In this document: positions 31,915 to 40,899 of the stretch, piece after piece
Layout of the letters: the number at the start of each line of letters is the position of its first letter
Numbering within the stretch: position 1 is the first letter of the stretch
Assembly (NCBI GenBank): GCA_944386835.1
Contig: CALXCQ010000035.1
Span: 1-42,282, forward strand
Direction of reading: 5' to 3'
Source of the DNA: an uncultured Oscillospiraceae bacterium
GTDB lineage: Bacteria > Bacillota > Clostridia > Oscillospirales > Oscillospiraceae
Length of the DNA: 42,282 nucleotides
Notes under the pieces: generated by a model
Told to the model about the DNA's origin: nothing
Databases searched by the model: none
What the model saw: only the letters and a program-made list of their open reading frames with translations
Made by a program: the position numbers and the translations under genes

Positions 31915-33644
31915 GATGGATTTTGCTGACTGAGTTGCTCATTGGCTTCCTCTTCCAGAACCCGATAGGCAACTTTTCCGACCAGAGTTTTGGGCAGCTC
32001 CGATCGAAATTCGATATCGTAAGGCATGGCATATTTTGCAATGTGTTTTTTACAGTATTCCAGAATTTCCTGCTTGATGGCATCACTGGGCTCAATTCCA
32101 GGTTTTAGTACCACATAGGCTTTGACTTTTTGAATTTTATAGGGGTCTTTGACACCAATGACACAAGAGAGCAGAACCTTTTCATGGCCATCCAATATGT
32201 TTTCCAGCTGACCGGGATAAATATTGTAGCCGGAGGAGATAATCATCCGTTTAATTCGCTGGCGGAAATAAATAAAACCGTCTTCATCCATATGACCGAG
32301 ATCGCCTGTATGCAACCAGACCCGATTATCTGTATGGCGCCGAAGGGTGTTTTCTGTCTCTTCCGGATTGTCCACATATCCCAGCATGACAGAAGGACCG
32401 CTGACGCAGATTTCCCCTTCAATGTTGGGATCTACTTCTTCCGTAGTGCCTGGTTTAACAATTTTATAATACGTGTCCGGGAAGGGAACACCAATGGAGC
32501 CAATACGATGGTAATCTTTGGGGGTTAAACAGCTGGCAGTGACACATTCTGTAAGACCGTAACCCTGACGGATTTGCACAGATGCATTGTGGGCTTTTAA
32601 GAATGTGTCCACTTTCTTTTTTAGCTCAATGGACAAAGAGTCACCACCTGCAAAGACGCCTTTCAGGAAGGAAAGATCGGCATGCTCCAGATTTTCTGCG
32701 CGCAGTAAAGCTTCAAAAAGAGTGGGAACGCCGGGAATAATATTAGGCTGCTTTTTAACCAGAAGTTCCGCATATGTTTTGACAGTAAATTGCGGAACAA
32801 GAATACAACAGGCGCCTGCAATCAGAGGTGTGTGTATGCCGATTCCCAGGCCAAAACCATGGAAAACCGGCATAACTGACAGCATCTTCAGTCCGTTTAT
32901 GGGCGCAAATCCACTTGCTGCAATGGTCTGCAACGCCAGTGCGTTAAAGTTCAGGTTGCTGAGAAGAATCCCTTTTGTAGTTCCGGTGGTTCCACCACTG
33001 TAAAGAATGGAGGCTCCATCCGTATACTGCATGGGCTGGGAAGGAAGTGCTTTTTTATACTTTGCAGCCAGAGCCAGAAAATCCTTCCATAAAATGTAAT
33101 TGCCTTTTTTAGGCAGTTTCGGTATTTTGCGGCCTTGGGTAAGGGCGTATCCAACCGACAAGGGGAAGGGAAGCTCATCTTTTACAGTTGCGACAATAAC
33201 TTTCGTATCTTGCTCCAGCTCTTCTTCTATTTGAGCAATTTTGGGATAAAATTGGTCCAGAATCAAAACTGCTTTCGAGTGAGAAAAGTTTAAATAGAAC
33301 TTAATTTCACCAGGAGCCGATAATGGATGAATCATGTTGGAAATTGCACCAATCCGGTTAAGTGCATAGAACATATCGACCGCCTGGGGAGAGTTAGGCA
33401 TACAAATGGTAACCCTGTCACCTTTCTCAATTCCGTAGGCAAGAAGCGCTCTTGCCACTTGATCAATCTTTTTTAGAAAAGTTTCATAGGTAGTGGCTTT
33501 TCCCATAAACTCATAGGCATTTAGTTTGGGGTACGTTTGCGCGGCCGATTCTACCATCTGGTAAATCGTTTTTCGAGGATACTCGATATGCGCAGGTGTG
33601 TCACCATAAAAATTTAGCCAGGGAGCAGAGGATGAAATACCCAT
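31911..33644 (-). CDS. Long-chain acyl-CoA ligase (AMP-binding family)
   Basis: A 577-residue ANL-superfamily enzyme that adenylates a carboxylic acid and transfers it to CoA. The P-loop-like motif is YSGGTTGTTKGI, GYGLTECVT and WLHTGDLGHMDEDGF are the A5 and A7 motifs, and LPKTLVGKVAYR holds the C-terminal catalytic lysine. It resembles medium- or long-chain fatty acid ligases rather than acetyl-CoA synthetase. AAAGGA lies about 13 bases before the ATG, longer than usual. It overlaps the membrane acyltransferase gene. Substrate chain length cannot be told from sequence. Confidence 0.9.
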   Translation of the reverse strand: MGISSSAPWLNFYGDTPAHIEYPRKTIYQMVESAAQTYPKLNAYEFMGKATTYETFLKKIDQVARALLAYGIEKGDRVTICMPNSPQAVDMFYALNRIGAISNMIHPLSAPGEIKFYLNFSHSKAVLILDQFYPKIAQIEEELEQDTKVIVATVKDELPFPLSVGYALTQGRKIPKLPKKGNYILWKDFLALAAKYKKALPSQPMQYTDGASILYSGGTTGTTKGILLSNLNFNALALQTIAASGFAPINGLKMLSVMPVFHGFGLGIGIHTPLIAGACCILVPQFTVKTYAELLVKKQPNIIPGVPTLFEALLRAENLEHADLSFLKGVFAGGDSLSIELKKKVDTFLKAHNASVQIRQGYGLTECVTASCLTPKDYHRIGSIGVPFPDTYYKIVKPGTTEEVDPNIEGEICVSGPSVMLGYVDNPEETENTLRRHTDNRVWLHTGDLGHMDEDGFIYFRQRIKRMIISSGYNIYPGQLENILDGHEKVLLSCVIGVKDPYKIQKVKAYVVLKPGIEPSDAIKQEILEYCKKHIAKYAMPYDIEFRSELPKTLVGKVAYRVLEEEANEQLSQQNPS

Positions 33645-34013
33645 AATCGCGACATAATCCTTTCTAATGTAAATTGAACTTACCTCAATGGCAAAAAAGA
33701 GGAGAGAGTCTTTTCAGACAGTGCACAACCGGCAGAAACTATCGCTTGTCCTCAATGACGGATACTGTATTCTTTAATATCGAATACGAAATCGTCACTA
33801 CTGAGCCCCTTGGAGGGAATTTGCCGGTAGAGGAAAACGAATCAAAAAAAGTGGAGGCGAGTCGCTGGGGGAAACAATTTATAACACCTAAATGTTGACG
33901 CCAGCCACGATTATTGCCGTTCCCACAACTGTGAACACTGGTAAAGATAGCAAAATATAGTATACTGTATTTCTCAGTGAAAGGAAAGGCTTTCTGTAAA
34001 AATTAACAAATTC
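33645..34013. other. 370 bp intergenic region with no convincing gene
   Basis: A plus-strand frame (33674-33898, internal ATG at 33752) encodes a short acidic/basic peptide without a ribosome site or known motif; it may be a decayed gene end. A GAAAG/CTTTC mini-hairpin near 33979 is too weak to call as terminator. No clear promoter for the minus-strand ligase gene was found. Confidence 0.45.
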
Positions 34014-35180
34014 TTATGGAGTTTTCTGTGTCCCGCCTAACATTTTTGCAATGGCAGGACGGTGAACTTGAATAGCACCCTGAGGACAAAATTCCTGACA
34101 ACAAAAACAGTGTATACACAACTTTCGGTTGATTTTAGGAAACGCATTTTGAAAAGAGATTGCTTTGGCTGGACAGATTGTTTGACAGTGGTGACAGCTG
34201 CTGCATTTTTCCTTTTGGATGAGTGGTTTGGAACACATGGCCTTTTGAATGATCCGGCCACATATTTGCTTTAGCGGATGACCTGACGTGGCCTGAAATT
34301 GGATACTTCCCAGAGAGGGCATAAGTGCAAAGTCCTGCACACAAAAGGCCTGCAAGTTACCATAAACAGTAAGGCCTTCTACATCTTCAGGAATGTATCC
34401 CCGTTCAAATGCGGCCTGTAAGGTAGGAACTTGGTCACGGGTCAGACCAATTAGTTTTGCACAGGCCAAGTCCAGCGCGTGGGGATTCTTTGAAGCCAGC
34501 AAAACCCCCATATGACGGGGGGTGCCCATAGTAGGACCATTTCCTTCCATTGCTGTAACACCGTCGCAGATAGTCAGGGCTGGATGAAAGTAGTTGTTGA
34601 GATCTACAATCATCCGGGCAAAATCTGCAGGATTGGAAAACCGAAAGTGGTATTCTGGCTTAATAGTACCGGGAATGGCGCCAAATAAATTCTTGGCACC
34701 TGCAGACATACCCATCATTCCATGGGTTTTTAGTTTGCAAAAGTTAATGATTACGTCTGCGTCATCAAGGTAGCGGGTATATTGAAAGGACTTCAGAACC
34801 AAACCTTGTGGGAAAGTGGCGGTGGCCTGTGAAAAGTCTTCATTGAGATGCGCACCTGCCTTTTGCACCTGCGTCATGCCTGTTGCACGGTAGACATGAT
34901 TAACATAGGCTGCATTGTACAGGCCTCCCGGACTATCTCCGATAGTTACGCGGGCGCCCCGCTGTGTCAAAAGCTGCACCAAAGAGCAAAGTAGCTGGGG
35001 ATGGGTGGTAGCTGCAGCCTCAGGTTTTAGAAAGGATACAAGATTCGCTTTAATGACGATATGCATGCCTGCACGGACCCAGTCTAATCCGCCCAATGGG
35101 GCCAAGACTTCTAAAAGCGCCTTCTGACAGGTGGCAGCTTCGTAATCGCTACAGGCAGCGATGGAAATCTGAAAATCCAT
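34014..35180 (-). CDS. DUF362 domain protein with C-terminal 2x[4Fe-4S] ferredoxin
   Basis: A 388-residue cytoplasmic protein. The first 300 residues are a DUF362 domain (VIKANLVSF, GDSPGGLYN, CKLKTHGMMGMSAGAKNLFG). The C-terminus carries two ferredoxin clusters, CSSCHHCQTICP and CIHCFCCQEFCP. DUF362 iron-sulfur proteins are widespread in Clostridia and of uncertain, probably redox, function. I chose the ATG at 35180 because AAGGAGG is 7 bases upstream; the open frame extends further but into the region of the opposing promoters. It has a good promoter of its own. Confidence 0.9.
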   Translation of the reverse strand: MDFQISIAACSDYEAATCQKALLEVLAPLGGLDWVRAGMHIVIKANLVSFLKPEAAATTHPQLLCSLVQLLTQRGARVTIGDSPGGLYNAAYVNHVYRATGMTQVQKAGAHLNEDFSQATATFPQGLVLKSFQYTRYLDDADVIINFCKLKTHGMMGMSAGAKNLFGAIPGTIKPEYHFRFSNPADFARMIVDLNNYFHPALTICDGVTAMEGNGPTMGTPRHMGVLLASKNPHALDLACAKLIGLTRDQVPTLQAAFERGYIPEDVEGLTVYGNLQAFCVQDFALMPSLGSIQFQATSGHPLKQICGRIIQKAMCSKPLIQKEKCSSCHHCQTICPAKAISFQNAFPKINRKLCIHCFCCQEFCPQGAIQVHRPAIAKMLGGTQKTP

Positions 35181-35206
35181 GGCAAATCCTCCTTGCAATG
35201 TTTGAA

Positions 35207-35235
35207 AGTATACCATGATGTAGAAGGAAATGCAA
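35207..35235 (-). promoter_or_regulatory. Promoter of the DUF362/ferredoxin gene
   Basis: On the minus strand TTGCAT (35230-35235), a 17-base spacer and TATACT (35207-35212), 27 bp before the start codon. Confidence 0.75.
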
Positions 35236-35276
35236 AGGATGGTAGGCGACATTTTTTTCCTATTTTTGAAAAGCAA

Positions 35277-35305
35277 TTTACATCTTTGGAGAATCGAGGT
35301 AGAAT
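35277..35305 (+). promoter_or_regulatory. Promoter of the LCP gene
   Basis: TTTACA (35277-35282), 17-base spacer, TAGAAT (35300-35305), 25 bp before ATG 35330. It diverges from the DUF362 promoter. Confidence 0.7.
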
Positions 35306-35329
35306 AAGGAATAACTCTGGAGGTGTAGA

Positions 35330-36736
35330 ATGGACCGATATGATACAGATAATTTAGATCTGCTGTTACAGGACGTGAAACTGCTTCTGGGGGAAGAACC
35401 TTGCCAAGGAGATGGCCAGAAAGCGGAAACAAGACCAATTGCGTCGCAGGAAGCGGTTTATGGACGGCAGGATAAACAAGAAGATACCTTCAATTGGGCG
35501 GCCCCAAATTTTATTGATGAGGATATTGGGCCCTATTATACGCCAGATTCCACGTCAGTTGATCGATGGCCTGTAGCGGAACGGCCTTCCCAGGCCCAAC
35601 GGGCAGTTAAGAAAAAAACGGAAGAACATCCCTTCACTCATTTGGATTCTCGCCAGGAGCAACGGCAGACGGCTGACTTTTACTCTGAGTCTGGAAAATG
35701 GGAAAAGGAAGGGGAAGACTCCGGAAAATCTTCCAAATCCAGATCGAAGTCCAAGGCAGATTGGAAAGGGGATGCACAGTCCCAGACGGAGATGTCGTTA
35801 CCCCCTGAAAGCGGAGGAAAAAAAGTGCGGAGAATCAAAAAACTAATTATTACACTTTTTATCTTGCTTCTAATTGTGGGAGCGGGGAGCTACTTTTTCT
35901 TGGCTCGCCAACCGATGGCCCAGACTGGGGGACTTGGAGAGCGGAAAGCTGGCGTCTCAACCATTTTATTGGCTGGGACAGATGGCGATGGAATGCGGAC
36001 GGATACCATCATGCTTTTGAATATCAATTCCCTCAGTGGACAAGTAAATTTGGTCAGCATACCGAGGGATACTTTGGTAAATGGAGGTTATTCTGTGCCC
36101 AAAATCAATTCTGCCTATGGATGGGCAGGAGAGGGAAAGAGCGGCATGGAAGAACTCATGGAGCGGGTGACGGAAATTATAGGATTTCGACCGGATGGGT
36201 ATCTTTTAATCAACTTGGACAGTTTTGTAGAGTTGGTAGATCTGATGGGCGGAATTACATTTGATGTGCCTGTAGATATGCAATATTCCGATCCGGCCCA
36301 AGACTTATATATTGACTTACAGTCTGGAGAGCAAACACTTTCGGGCGAGCAGGCAATGGGCCTTGTCCGCTTCCGTTCAGGTTATACTTTGGCGGATCTG
36401 GAGCGGGTCAATGTGCAAAGAGACTTTGTCTGTGCAGCCGCAGAGCAGTGGGTCAATTTGAAAAATATTACCAAAATCCCAGGCCTTTTGGCTTGGTACG
36501 GGGGAAATGTAACCACAGATCTTTCTGTTGGAAATATGGCATGGATAGGGTTAAGTCTCCTGCGAGCAGATCTGGACATGGCACAAACGGAAACAATGCC
36601 AGGGACGGCCAGAAATATTTCTGGAGGGTCTTACTATTGTTTGGATACCGCTGCAGTCGTTGAGACCGTCAATACGCTTCTCAATCCGTACCAAGAAGCG
36701 GTAACAGAAGCAGGTGTGCAGATCCGTGTGGGGTGA
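35330..36736 (+). CDS. LytR-CpsA-Psr (LCP) family cell-wall polymer ligase
   Basis: A 468-residue membrane-anchored protein expected to attach teichoic-acid-like or capsular polymers to peptidoglycan. Residues 1-168 are a long, charged, low-complexity cytoplasmic region (Ser/Lys-rich near 132-145), followed by one transmembrane helix (171-193) and the extracellular LCP domain. There, GTDGDGMRTDTIML (217-230) and SIPRDT (243-248) hold the conserved Asp/Arg ligands for the polyprenyl-phosphate substrate. GGAGG lies 7 bases before ATG 35330. The cytoplasmic tail is much longer than in typical LCP proteins and could be a regulatory or phosphorylation region; that is inference. Confidence 0.9.
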   Translation: MDRYDTDNLDLLLQDVKLLLGEEPCQGDGQKAETRPIASQEAVYGRQDKQEDTFNWAAPNFIDEDIGPYYTPDSTSVDRWPVAERPSQAQRAVKKKTEEHPFTHLDSRQEQRQTADFYSESGKWEKEGEDSGKSSKSRSKSKADWKGDAQSQTEMSLPPESGGKKVRRIKKLIITLFILLLIVGAGSYFFLARQPMAQTGGLGERKAGVSTILLAGTDGDGMRTDTIMLLNINSLSGQVNLVSIPRDTLVNGGYSVPKINSAYGWAGEGKSGMEELMERVTEIIGFRPDGYLLINLDSFVELVDLMGGITFDVPVDMQYSDPAQDLYIDLQSGEQTLSGEQAMGLVRFRSGYTLADLERVNVQRDFVCAAAEQWVNLKNITKIPGLLAWYGGNVTTDLSVGNMAWIGLSLLRADLDMAQTETMPGTARNISGGSYYCLDTAAVVETVNTLLNPYQEAVTEAGVQIRVG

Positions 36737-36740
36737 GAAC

Positions 36741-37322
36741 ATGACAGAAGATTTTATGGTAAAACCAAAAGTGCACGGCAGGCCAGCTTCCAATGAGGGA
36801 CGCACGGAAACAGAAATGGGCTGCTATGATTTCCTGGATGGATTGGGAATTCCTTATGATCGAGTTGACCACGATGTGGCAGACACCATTGCGGCCTGCC
36901 ACGATGTGGAACAGGTTTTACAGACGCCAATTTGCAAAAATTTGTTTTTGTGCAATCGTCAGAAAACCAATTTTTATTTACTTTTGATGGAAGGGGATAA
37001 GGTTTTTAAGACCAAGGATTTATCGAAACAACTGGGGTGCGCAAGATTGTCCTTTGCGGACAGGGAAGATATGGAGCGCTATCTTCATGTGACTCCCGGG
37101 TCCGTCAGTGTTTTGGGATTGCTTTATGACACTGAGAAGGCTGTGCAGTTGGTACTGGATAAGCCAATTGCCGAGAGTCAGTTTATTGGCTGTCACCCAT
37201 GCAAAAATACTTCTACCCTTGCATTTTCAACAGAAGATTTGCTGAAAAAAATTTTACCGGCTCTTGGGTACACACCTACTGTGGTCATGTTACCGGATGA
37301 GCAGGAGACAGAGCAAGGATAA
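36741..37322 (+). CDS. YbaK/ProX-type aminoacyl-tRNA deacylase
   Basis: A 193-residue YbaK/EbsC-fold protein related to stand-alone prolyl-tRNA editing enzymes (ProX/PrdX type), which hydrolyse mischarged tRNA. VDHDVADTIAACHDV, the conserved lysines near KNLFLC and KTKDLSKQLG, and SVLGLLYD fit the ProX group. ATG 36741 is taken because GGGGTGAG precedes it and it begins 4 bp after the LCP stop; an upstream frame start lies inside the LCP gene. Substrate (Ala-, Cys- or other tRNA-Pro) is not decidable here. Confidence 0.87.
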   Translation: MTEDFMVKPKVHGRPASNEGRTETEMGCYDFLDGLGIPYDRVDHDVADTIAACHDVEQVLQTPICKNLFLCNRQKTNFYLLLMEGDKVFKTKDLSKQLGCARLSFADREDMERYLHVTPGSVSVLGLLYDTEKAVQLVLDKPIAESQFIGCHPCKNTSTLAFSTEDLLKKILPALGYTPTVVMLPDEQETEQG

Positions 37323-37333
37323 GCTGTCGGTTT

Positions 37334-37362
37334 TACCCTTCCCGGTACGGGAAGGGTATTTT
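37334..37362 (+). terminator. Terminator after the YbaK-type gene
   Basis: TACCCTTCCC (37334-37343) and GGGAAGGGTA (37349-37358) form a perfect 10-bp stem with loop GGTAC, followed by TTTT. Confidence 0.88.
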
Positions 37363-37501
37363 GAAAATTGTATTACTCAAGAACAAAACAATTGGGCGGT
37401 TTCTCCTGTCCTAATTTCTGCCTTTATAGGGAGGTAGGTCCGGCTTGTTTCGATAGTGTGGGGAAAATTCCTGGAATGAAAGGAGAAAGAAGGGAAAGAA
37501 G

Positions 37502-38419
37502 ATGCCAATTGTAGGACGTTTTGCACCCAGTCCCAGTGGGCGGATGCATTTGGGAAACGTATTCACGGCATTACTGGCCTGGTGTTCTGTGAGAAAAGTG
37601 GAAGGTAAGATGATTCTCAGAATAGAGGATTTGGATCCGGAACGGTGCACACAAGAGTATGCCCGGGTGGTAAGAGAGGATCTGTGTTGGCTGGGGCTGG
37701 ACTGGGATGAAGAGCAGACGCCGCAGTCCGGCCGGACAGGCATTTATGAAAGGCAGTTTGCACGCCTGCAAGAGATGGACCTGGTCTATCCCTGTTATTG
37801 CAGCCGCAATGAATTACATGCAGCTTCAGCTCCCCATACAACAGATGGCCGGCTTATTTATTCAGGGGTTTGCCGAAACCTGACACCAGAACAAAAGGCG
37901 CAGCAAAAGAAAAAACCTGCCTGGCGGATCAAAGTGCCAGAGAAGGTGTTTTCTTTTCAAGATGGGCTGCAAGGGGAATACGGGGAAAATTTGGCCGCAG
38001 AGTGCGGAGACTTTATTGTACGACGGTCTGATGGCGTATACGCCTATCAGTTAGCAGTGGTGACAGATGACGGACTGGGGCATGTTACCCAAGTAGTGCG
38101 AGGCCGGGACCTGTTAAGTTCGACACCCAGACAGCTGTATTTGTATGAGAAACTGGGATTTTCGGCACCGCAATTTTATCATGTTCCACTTTTACTGGCA
38201 GAGGATGGACGCAGGTTAAGCAAAAGAGATGGAGACTTGGACATGGGGAATTTGCGGGAACGGTGGAGTCCGGAACAACTTTTGGGGTATTTGGCAGCTT
38301 TGGCAGGACTTCTGGAAACTGCAGAGCCAATTACAGCCCGGGAGTTGGCTGCGATTTTTTCCTGGGAGCGGGTATTTACGGGAGATATCCGGTTAAAAGC
38401 AAATGAAAAGTTTTTGTAG
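37502..38419 (+). CDS. gluQ: Glutamyl-Q tRNA(Asp) synthetase
   Basis: A 305-residue truncated GluRS paralogue that adds glutamate to queuosine at position 34 of tRNA-Asp rather than to the tRNA end. GRFAPSPSGRMHLGN holds the HIGH-like motif (HLGN, 16-19). The zinc ligands of this family are visible as Cys98, Cys100, Tyr120 and Cys124. RLSKRDG replaces KMSKS. The anticodon-binding domain of true GluRS is absent, which with the length distinguishes the two. AAGGAG-like purines (AGGAGAAAGAAGGGAAAG) precede ATG 37502. It is a single gene between a terminator and the nfnA promoter. Confidence 0.92.
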   Translation: MPIVGRFAPSPSGRMHLGNVFTALLAWCSVRKVEGKMILRIEDLDPERCTQEYARVVREDLCWLGLDWDEEQTPQSGRTGIYERQFARLQEMDLVYPCYCSRNELHAASAPHTTDGRLIYSGVCRNLTPEQKAQQKKKPAWRIKVPEKVFSFQDGLQGEYGENLAAECGDFIVRRSDGVYAYQLAVVTDDGLGHVTQVVRGRDLLSSTPRQLYLYEKLGFSAPQFYHVPLLLAEDGRRLSKRDGDLDMGNLRERWSPEQLLGYLAALAGLLETAEPITARELAAIFSWERVFTGDIRLKANEKFL

Positions 38420-38447
38420 AATTGTATCGATAAATATAGATTGATAG

Positions 38448-38477
38448 TTTACAAATGAAAGCAGATTGTGCTATAAT
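38448..38477 (+). promoter_or_regulatory. Promoter of nfnA-nfnB
   Basis: TTTACA (38448-38453), 18-base spacer, perfect TATAAT (38472-38477), 61 bp before ATG 38539. Confidence 0.72.
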
Positions 38478-38538
38478 TGAATGGCTGTAATTTAGAAATC
38501 AGAAGGAAATAATCTTTTGATGAAGGGATGAAATCAGT

Positions 38539-39393
38539 ATGTATAAGATCGTACGCAAAGAGGAACTGAACTCTGCGGTTACCTTAATGGAAATTGAGGC
38601 GCCTTTTGTTGCGAAAAAAGCCAAAGCAGGTCAGTTTATCATTTTCCGCATTGATGACAAGGGCGAGCGGGTGCCGTTGACAATTGCCGGCTATGATCGG
38701 GAAAAAGGTACCGTGACCATTATTTTCCAAAAAGTAGGGCTTTCAACAAAAATGTTGGGTGAGCTGCAGGAGGGCGATTATATTCAGGATTTTGTTGGCC
38801 CTCTGGGAAAACCCACCGATGTAGAAGGGAAAAAGAGAGTGTGCGTAGTCGGCGGTGGCGTCGGCTGTGCTATTGCCTACCCTTCTGCCAAAGCATTTAA
38901 AGAAGCTGGTGTAGAAGTCGATGTCATTGTGGGATTCCGGAGCAAGGATATCGTGATTCTGGAAGAAGAATTTAAAGAGGCCAGCGATCACCTCTATCTT
39001 ATGACAGATGATGGCAGCTATGGCGAAAAGGGATTTGTTACGGTCAAATTACAAGAGCTGTTAGAAGCTGGAAATCAGTATGATGAAGTTTTGGCAATTG
39101 GGCCGATTCCCATGATGAAATTTGTTTGTAAAACGACGGAGCCTTTTGGGGTGAAGACCATTGTAAGCCTGAACCCCATTATGGTAGATGGCACTGGTAT
39201 GTGTGGCGGCTGCCGAGTTACTGTTGGCGGTGAAGTGAAGTTTGCGTGCGTAGATGGTCCTGACTTTGATGGTCATCAGGTAGATTTTGCGGAGCTTATG
39301 AATCGTAACGGTGTTTACAAAGAGCGGGAAAGCCAAGTGGTGGAGACTCATATGTGCCGGTTGGAAAAACTGGGCAGAGACCTGATTCAGTAA
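38539..39393 (+). CDS. nfnA: NADH-dependent ferredoxin:NADP+ oxidoreductase, small subunit NfnA
   Basis: A 284-residue ferredoxin-NADP reductase-like (PyrK/SudB type) subunit with FAD- and NAD(H)-binding domains (VPLTIAGYD, VVGGGVGCAIAYP) and a C-terminal [2Fe-2S] site (MCGGCRV followed by a third Cys in KFACVDG). With NfnB it couples NADH and reduced ferredoxin oxidation to NADP+ reduction by electron bifurcation, supplying NADPH in anaerobes. nfnB follows after 14 bp. The same family includes PyrK, but the immediate partner identifies NfnA. Confidence 0.93.
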   Translation: MYKIVRKEELNSAVTLMEIEAPFVAKKAKAGQFIIFRIDDKGERVPLTIAGYDREKGTVTIIFQKVGLSTKMLGELQEGDYIQDFVGPLGKPTDVEGKKRVCVVGGGVGCAIAYPSAKAFKEAGVEVDVIVGFRSKDIVILEEEFKEASDHLYLMTDDGSYGEKGFVTVKLQELLEAGNQYDEVLAIGPIPMMKFVCKTTEPFGVKTIVSLNPIMVDGTGMCGGCRVTVGGEVKFACVDGPDFDGHQVDFAELMNRNGVYKERESQVVETHMCRLEKLGRDLIQ

Positions 39394-39407
39394 AGGAGAG
39401 AACGAAA

Positions 39408-40793
39408 ATGGCAAATATGACTATGACGAAAACTCCCATGCCGGAGCAGGAGCCAAATGTGCGCAATCACAATTTCCAGGAAGTCGCATTGGGATATACC
39501 AAAGAGATGGCCATGGAGGAGGCTGGTCGCTGCCTGCAATGTAAGAAGCCTCTTTGTGTGTCGGGCTGCCCCGTGAATATCCGCATCCCGGAGTTTATTG
39601 CAAAGGTTGCCGAAGGAGACTTCCAGGCTGCCTATGAGATTATTACTTCGACCAATTCCCTGCCTGCATTGTCAGGCCGGGTTTGTCCCCAGGAAAGCCA
39701 GTGTGAAGCAAAGTGTGTCCGGGGTGTCAAGGGAGAACCGGTTGCAATTGGCCGTCTGGAGCGGTTTGTTGCAGACTGGTACCGGGAAAATGTCAATGCC
39801 ATGCCGGAACGGCCGGCATCCAATGGAATCAAAGTTGCGGTAGTTGGATCTGGCCCGGCCGGTCTGACTTGTGCGTCTGATCTGGCAAAGAAGGGCTATG
39901 CGGTTTCGATTTTTGAAGCCCTCCATACCGCCGGTGGTGTCCTGGTATACGGGATTCCGGAATTCCGTCTTCCCAAAGCTATTGTGGCCAACGAAGTGGA
40001 AAAGCTCAGGGCGATGGGTGTTGAAGTTATGACCAATATGGTAATTGGTAAGGTACTGTCTATTGATGAACTGTTTGAAATGGGATTCAAAGCGGTATTT
40101 GTTGGCTCCGGTGCAGGTTTGCCCATGTTTATGCATATTCCTGGCGAAGCCCTGAAGGGTGTATATTCAGCCAACGAGTACTTAACCCGGGTCAATTTGA
40201 TGAAGGCCTACATAGAAGAAAGCGATACACCGGTTATCGTCAGCAAGGCGGTAGCTGTTGTGGGCGGAGGAAACGTAGCCATGGACGCAGCGCGGTGCGC
40301 CAAGCGGCTGGGTGCGGAGAAAGTATATATTGTCTATCGCCGTGGTGAGGCCGAAATGCCGGCAAGATTGGAAGAACAGCACCATGCCAAAGAAGAGGGC
40401 ATCGAGTTTATGACGCTTACCAATCCCACAGAAATTTTGGGAGACGAAGAGGGACGAGTACGCGGCATGAAATGCATTAAGATGGAGCTGGGAGAACCCG
40501 ATGCGTCCGGCAGACGGCGTCCTGTTCCGGTTCCCGACAGCGAATTTGAATTAGATGTGGATACTGTGATTATGAGTTTGGGAACTTCTCCCAATCCGTT
40601 GATTCGGTCCACAACGCCGGGCTTGGAGACCAATCAAAAAGGGTGCCTGATTGTCAATGAAGAAAATATGACAACCCGCGAACATGTCTATGCTGGCGGC
40701 GATGCGGTAACGGGTGCAGCGACAGTGATTTTGGCCATGGGTGCCGGAAAGAAAGCGGCAGAGGCGATTGACAAAGCCATGCAAAATAAATAG
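39408..40793 (+). CDS. nfnB: NADH-dependent ferredoxin:NADP+ oxidoreductase, large subunit NfnB (GltA-like)
   Basis: A 461-residue flavoprotein of the glutamate-synthase small-subunit family. CLQCKKPLCVSGCPV and the later PQESQCEAKCVRG form the two [4Fe-4S] cluster motifs. GSGPAGLTCASDLAKKG binds FAD, VVGGGNVAMDAARCAKRLGA binds NADP(H), and GGDAVTGAATVILAMGAGKKA is the C-terminal FAD signature. ATG 39408 is used because AAAGGAGAG lies 8 bases upstream; the open frame extends into nfnA. No glutamate synthase large subunit is nearby, which supports NfnB over GltD. Often annotated as gltA. Confidence 0.93.
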   Translation: MANMTMTKTPMPEQEPNVRNHNFQEVALGYTKEMAMEEAGRCLQCKKPLCVSGCPVNIRIPEFIAKVAEGDFQAAYEIITSTNSLPALSGRVCPQESQCEAKCVRGVKGEPVAIGRLERFVADWYRENVNAMPERPASNGIKVAVVGSGPAGLTCASDLAKKGYAVSIFEALHTAGGVLVYGIPEFRLPKAIVANEVEKLRAMGVEVMTNMVIGKVLSIDELFEMGFKAVFVGSGAGLPMFMHIPGEALKGVYSANEYLTRVNLMKAYIEESDTPVIVSKAVAVVGGGNVAMDAARCAKRLGAEKVYIVYRRGEAEMPARLEEQHHAKEEGIEFMTLTNPTEILGDEEGRVRGMKCIKMELGEPDASGRRRPVPVPDSEFELDVDTVIMSLGTSPNPLIRSTTPGLETNQKGCLIVNEENMTTREHVYAGGDAVTGAATVILAMGAGKKAAEAIDKAMQNK

Positions 40794-40840
40794 AGGGTTT
40801 AACAACTCTTAATTTTGGCTATCATTCTCTTAGCAGACAA

Positions 40841-40880
40841 AAGCCGGCTGGCATGAAAATCTGCCAGCCGGCTTCTTTTA
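40841..40880 (+). terminator. Terminator of nfnAB
   Basis: AAGCCGGCTGGCA (40841-40853) and TGCCAGCCGGCTT (40862-40874) form a perfect 13-bp stem, followed by CTTTTAT. Confidence 0.92.
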
Positions 40881-40899
40881 TGGTTAGGAGGGTGTTATC

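Noticed and set aside
35181..35438. N-terminal extension of the DUF362 protein
   Set aside because: It would span both divergent promoters and the start of the LCP gene. A strong ribosome site marks the internal ATG at 35180.
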